From positions 1 through 8,225 of the forward strand of contig JANQKO010000476.1 in NCBI GenBank assembly GCA_028281075.1: DNA of 8,225 nt, in the 5' to 3' direction. Positions 5,798-8,225 of this stretch are shown here, piece by piece. The translations under genes and the position numbers were made by a program. Source of the DNA: Alphaproteobacteria bacterium (GTDB lineage: Bacteria > Pseudomonadota > Alphaproteobacteria > GCA-2731375). Under the pieces are notes generated by a model. That model saw only the letters and a program-made list of their open reading frames with translations. It did not search any database and had not been told where the DNA came from. Position 1 is the stretch's first letter. Every line of letters starts with the position of its first letter.

Positions 5798-5815
5798 CGT
5801 CGGCGCGCGCCGACG
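5798..5815. other. 18-base perfect palindrome just past ogt
   Basis: CGTCGGCGCGCGCCGACG is a perfect palindrome located six bases after the ogt stop codon. In RNA it could form a very stable stem with a tight loop at the 3' end of the repair-gene transcript. No T-run follows on the minus strand, so a Rho-independent terminator is not supported. It may be a transcript-end stabilising hairpin or a protein site. Confidence 0.4.
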
Positions 5816-5821
5816 GTGAGG

Positions 5822-6322
5822 TCAATTCGCCTCGGCGAGGTCGTCTGTCGCGGGCAGCGCGCCTTCCAGCTTCAGGAGCGCCGCCTTGGTCGGCAGGCCG
5901 CCGCCGAAGCCGGTCAGCTTGCCGGTGCTGCCGATGACGCGATGGCAGGGGATGACGATCGGCAGCGGATTGGCGCCGTTCGCGGCGCCGACCGCGCGGC
6001 TGGCGCTGGGCCGGCCGATGCGGCGGGCGAGCGCGCCATAGGTCGTGGTCTCGCCGTAGGGGATTTTCCGCAAGGCCTGCCAGACCGCGCGCTGGAAGGC
6101 CGTGCCGCGGGGCGCCAGGTCCAGCTCGAACACGGTGAGGCGGCCGTCGAAATAGGCCTCGAGCTGTCGCTTCACGGCATCGAAGGGCGGGTCCCGCTGC
6201 TCCCAGTCCGGTTCCGCCCGTCGGGCGCGGCTGCCCGCCGGAAAGCCGATCAGCGTCAGGCCGGCCTCGTCGCCCGCCAGCAGCAGCCGCCCGATCGGGC
6301 TATCCATGTGGCTGTAATGCAT
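5822..6322 (-). CDS. ogt: O6-alkylguanine-DNA alkyltransferase (methylated-DNA-cysteine methyltransferase)
   Basis: A 166-residue suicide repair enzyme that transfers the methyl group from O6-methylguanine (or O4-methylthymine) to its own cysteine. Visible: the active-site motif PIVIPCHRVIG with acceptor Cys126; the DNA-binding helix-turn-helix GETTTYGALARRIGRP (90-105) followed by SRAVGAANGANP, whose Arg109 is the expected arginine finger that flips the base; and the FQRAVWQALRKIPYG block (76-90). The N-terminal domain (1-70) is of Ogt type. Length is normal. The ATG at 6322 lies inside the end of the Ada-AlkA gene (23-base overlap), pointing to translational coupling. A second in-frame ATG at 6307 (residue 6, MDSPIG) is an alternative start; ribosome sites are weak for both. 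It supplies the activity that E. coli Ada carries in its C-terminal domain and that the neighbour lacks. Confidence 0.95.
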   Translation of the reverse strand: MHYSHMDSPIGRLLLAGDEAGLTLIGFPAGSRARRAEPDWEQRDPPFDAVKRQLEAYFDGRLTVFELDLAPRGTAFQRAVWQALRKIPYGETTTYGALARRIGRPSASRAVGAANGANPLPIVIPCHRVIGSTGKLTGFGGGLPTKAALLKLEGALPATDDLAEAN

Positions 6323-7850
6323 CGTCTTTCTTTTCGTCCCGTCGGTTTGACGCGGCGGTCGGCATCGTCGTCGCCGCGGCGCTGCCATCGCCCTGCCAGA
6401 GATAGATCGCGGCATAGGCGCGCCAGGGCCGCCAGGCCTCGGCATGGGCGGCGAGTTCCTTTGCCGTGCCGGCGATGCCGAGCGCCTTGGCGGCCCGGAT
6501 CAGCCCCAGGTCGCTGGCCGGAAAGGCGTCCGGCTCGTGCAGCCAGCGCATGGCCACGTATTGCGCGGTCCAGGCGCCGATGCCCGGCAGTCGCGTGAGC
6601 TGCCGCTCCAGCTCGGCGGCGTCCAGCGCCCGGTCGAACCGGACCGCGCCGTCGCGCACCGCCGTGGCCAGCGCCCGGATCGAGCGCGCCCGCGCCTTGG
6701 GCAGGCCGATCTGCGCGACGTCGGCCTCGGCCAGCGCCGCCGGCGTCGGAAACAGCCGCGCCGGACCGGCGCCGTTGCCGGCGAGCGGCTTTCCGAAGGC
6801 GTCGGCAAGGCGGCCGGCCAGCGTCGTCGCGCCCTTGACCGTCACCTGCTGGCCCAGGATCGCCCGAATCGTCAGCTCGAAGCCGTCCCAGGCGCCGGGC
6901 AGGCGCAGGCCGGGACGCGCCGCCAGGCGTGGCGCCAGGGCGGCGTCGCGGCCGAGATGCGCGCCGATCGTCGCCGGATCGCCGCCCAGGTCGAACATCT
7001 GCCGCACCCGCTCGACGATGCGGAACAGCGCCTTCGGGTCCGGAAAGGTGACGCGCAGCTCGAGCTGGTCCGTCTTCGCCGCCGGCGACACCGAAATGCG
7101 GCCGGCCTGACCGTCGAGCTCGATGCCGCGGACATAGCGGTCCGGCATCACCTGTTCGACGCCGGGCGTCGCCCGGGCCGTGAGGTAGGCCGTGATCGCG
7201 TCCCAGTCGTAGGGCGCGCGGAACGGCAGGTTCAGCACGAAGTCATGGTCGTCGGCGGCTCGGCCGCGCTGCCGCGCCGACCGGCGCAGCATGCCCGGCG
7301 TGCGCTGATAGGTGTCGCGGATCACCGTGTTGAAGCGGCGCAGGCTGCCGAAGCCGGCGGACAGCGCCACCTGGGCCAGCGGCAGCTCGGTCTCGTCGAT
7401 CAGCTTCTTGGCGAACAGCAGCCGCCGGGTCGCGGCGACGGCGCGCGGCGTGGCGCCGAGATGCCGGCGGAACAGCCGGGTCAGATGCCGCGGGCCGACG
7501 CCGACCCGGTCGGCCAGCTCGGCGACGTTGCCGTCGTCCAGCGCTCCGTCGGCGATCAGCCGCAGCGCCCGCGAGACCGTCGCCGCCGTGCCGAGCCAGG
7601 CCGGCGTGCCCGGCGCCGCTTCCGGCCGGCAGCGCAGGCAGGGCCGGAACCCGGCCTCGGCCGCCGCGGCGGCGGTGGGGAAATACAGCACGTTCTCGGC
7701 CTTGGCCGGGCGCACCGGGCAGATCGGCCGGCAGAACACGCCCGTGGTCTTGACGCCGATGAAGAACCGCCCGTCGAAACGCGGATCGCGCGCCAGCCGC
7801 GCCCGCTCGCAAACGGCGTGATCCAGACATATTTCGTGCTGCTCGGCCAT
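6300..7850 (-). CDS. alkA: Ada-type methyl-phosphotriester sensor / AraC regulator fused to AlkA DNA-3-methyladenine glycosylase
   Basis: A 516-residue fusion. The N-terminal Ada domain (about 1-78) has the four zinc cysteines C40 and C44 (FCRPIC), C71 and C74 (PCLRC); in E. coli Ada the first of these accepts methyl groups from phosphotriesters and switches on transcription. An AraC-type helix-turn-helix region follows (about 85-190; VALSAGFGSLRRFNTVIR). Then come the AlkA N-terminal domain (about 203-318) and the HhH-GPD glycosylase domain: ILGQQVTVKGA (331-341), hairpin LPGIGAWTAQYVAMRW (421-436) and catalytic Asp447 in FPASDLGL. It excises 3-methyladenine and related bases and probably also regulates the adaptive response. 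The start at 7850 is chosen because the Ada domain begins there and GGGGG lies upstream; an open frame continues to 8012 but runs through a repeat. ogt overlaps its 3' end. Confidence 0.93.
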   Translation of the reverse strand: MAEQHEICLDHAVCERARLARDPRFDGRFFIGVKTTGVFCRPICPVRPAKAENVLYFPTAAAAAEAGFRPCLRCRPEAAPGTPAWLGTAATVSRALRLIADGALDDGNVAELADRVGVGPRHLTRLFRRHLGATPRAVAATRRLLFAKKLIDETELPLAQVALSAGFGSLRRFNTVIRDTYQRTPGMLRRSARQRGRAADDHDFVLNLPFRAPYDWDAITAYLTARATPGVEQVMPDRYVRGIELDGQAGRISVSPAAKTDQLELRVTFPDPKALFRIVERVRQMFDLGGDPATIGAHLGRDAALAPRLAARPGLRLPGAWDGFELTIRAILGQQVTVKGATTLAGRLADAFGKPLAGNGAGPARLFPTPAALAEADVAQIGLPKARARSIRALATAVRDGAVRFDRALDAAELERQLTRLPGIGAWTAQYVAMRWLHEPDAFPASDLGLIRAAKALGIAGTAKELAAHAEAWRPWRAYAAIYLWQGDGSAAATTMPTAASNRRDEKKDDALQPHG

Positions 7851-7958
7851 CGCCGCGCCGCCCCCGGAAGCCATCGAATGGCGGCCAGCATAGCCCGCGC
7901 CGGCGCTCCGATCTCGCCGTTTTCGGACCGGGTCCCCCGGCGCCGGATGTCCGACCCG

Positions 7959-8055
7959 TCGAGACGCGCCCTTACGGGCGCTCCTCAGGGTGAGGTTGGG
8001 AATTGATATCAATCTCCGACCTCATGTTGAGGAGGTCCCGCAGGGACCGTCTCGA
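7959..8055. repeat. large intergenic inverted repeat with central 12-base palindrome
   Basis: Two inverted units face each other. Left: TCGAGACG (7959-7966), hairpin GCGCCC-TTAC-GGGCGC (7966-7981), then CTCCTCAGGGTGAGG. Right: CCTCATGTTGAGGAG, hairpin GGTCCC-GCA-GGGACC (8034-8048), then CGTCTCGA (8048-8055). Between them sits the perfect palindrome ATTGATATCAAT (8002-8013), the centre of symmetry. The stems of the two units differ in sequence but both pair, indicating selection on structure. Units of the type CTCAxxxTGAGGAG-hairpin-CGTCTCGA are, from memory, widespread between genes in Bradyrhizobium and related alphaproteobacteria. It lies between the enoyl-CoA hydratase gene and the Ada-AlkA gene, both on the minus strand, where it may act on mRNA ends. 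Confidence 0.85.
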
Positions 8056-8103
8056 AACATGCGATATCGGGTCGTGGCTGACGCCCGTGCGGCTTGTTGC
8101 CGG

Positions 8104-8225
8104 TCAGCGTCCCTTGAAGATCGGTTCGCGTTTCTCGACGAAGGCCTTGGCCGCCTCGCGGTGGTCTTCGGTCATGCCGGTGCGCATGTGGTGCCAGGCT
8201 TCCAGGTCCAGCATCTCGGTCAGGC
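8104..8225 (-). CDS. enoyl-CoA hydratase/isomerase family protein, C-terminal end (5' part outside window)
   Basis: The minus-strand frame from the window edge to TGA (plus-strand 8104-8106) encodes the last 39 residues of a crotonase-superfamily protein. It reads LTEMLDLEAWHHMRTGMTED, then HREAAKAFVEKREPIFKGR. The pattern of a Met/Thr-Glu-Asp helix, then EAAKAFVEKR, then a final P-F-K-G is typical for the C terminus of enoyl-CoA hydratases, which bind CoA and hydrate 2-enoyl-CoA. The catalytic residues lie outside the window, so hydratase, isomerase or another crotonase activity cannot be separated. Confidence 0.85.
   Translation of the reverse strand, partial: LTEMLDLEAWHHMRTGMTEDHREAAKAFVEKREPIFKGR

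Noticed and set aside
6444..8006. 520-codon plus-strand frame opposite the Ada-AlkA gene
   Set aside because: Antisense shadow: Arg/Gln/Ala-rich, with no domain, and fully overlapping a gene with intact Ada, AraC and AlkA motifs.
7851..8012. N-terminal extension of the Ada-AlkA protein to a start at 8012
   Set aside because: The extension translates half of the intergenic inverted repeat and a low-complexity stretch, while the Ada domain begins at the 7850 start, which has a purine-rich ribosome site.
8077..8108. GCTGAC/GTCAGC inverted repeat spanning the enoyl-CoA hydratase stop codon, considered as a terminator
   Set aside because: Only six pairs with a 20-base loop and no following T-run on the minus strand; not distinguishable from chance.

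Overview
The window is GC-rich and densely coded. Its gene content and style suggest an alphaproteobacterium, perhaps Rhodospirillales- or Rhizobiales-like: a long-chain-type acyl-CoA dehydrogenase, an alphaproteobacterial-looking histidine kinase, an Ada-AlkA fusion, and intergenic inverted repeats of kinds common in that class. This placement is inference; no rRNA or tRNA gene is present to test it.

Layout, left to right. (1) The 3' end of an acyl-CoA dehydrogenase gene (+) is followed by a small NIPSNAP-family gene (+). (2) The 337-base gap at 708-1044 is full of structure. It holds a dispersed inverted repeat (732-803), then a promoter-like pair of hexamers, then an open reading frame for a 30-residue peptide with nine threonines among residues 11-21, then a strong intrinsic terminator. 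Three mutually exclusive RNA pairings can be drawn by eye, so this reads as a ribosome-mediated transcription attenuator sensing threonyl-tRNA. (3) The gene it controls (1045-2244, +) encodes a short threonyl-tRNA synthetase with only the catalytic and anticodon-binding domains; the TGS and editing domains are absent. (4) A small lipoprotein gene (-) converges with it. (5) An MFS transporter with a very histidine-rich C-terminal tail (+) is divergent from the lipoprotein and convergent with (6) a membrane PAS histidine kinase (-) that has no adjacent response regulator. (7) An alkylation-repair pair on the minus strand: an Ada-AraC-AlkA fusion whose 3' end overlaps the start of an O6-alkylguanine methyltransferase gene. 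(8) A second, different intergenic inverted repeat (7959-8055). (9) The 3' end of an enoyl-CoA hydratase/isomerase gene (-).

The most interesting item is the threonine leader plus truncated ThrRS. The proposed logic is that when charged tRNA-Thr runs low, ribosomes stall on the Thr codons, the antiterminator forms, and an editing-deficient ThrRS is made. This would parallel in logic, though not in mechanism, starvation-induced second synthetases such as Bacillus subtilis ThrZ (T-box controlled). The promoter spacing also suggests that the leader peptide may be translated from a leaderless transcript. The repair pair is a second coherent unit: phosphotriester sensing, base excision and direct O6-alkyl reversal are encoded by two overlapping genes.
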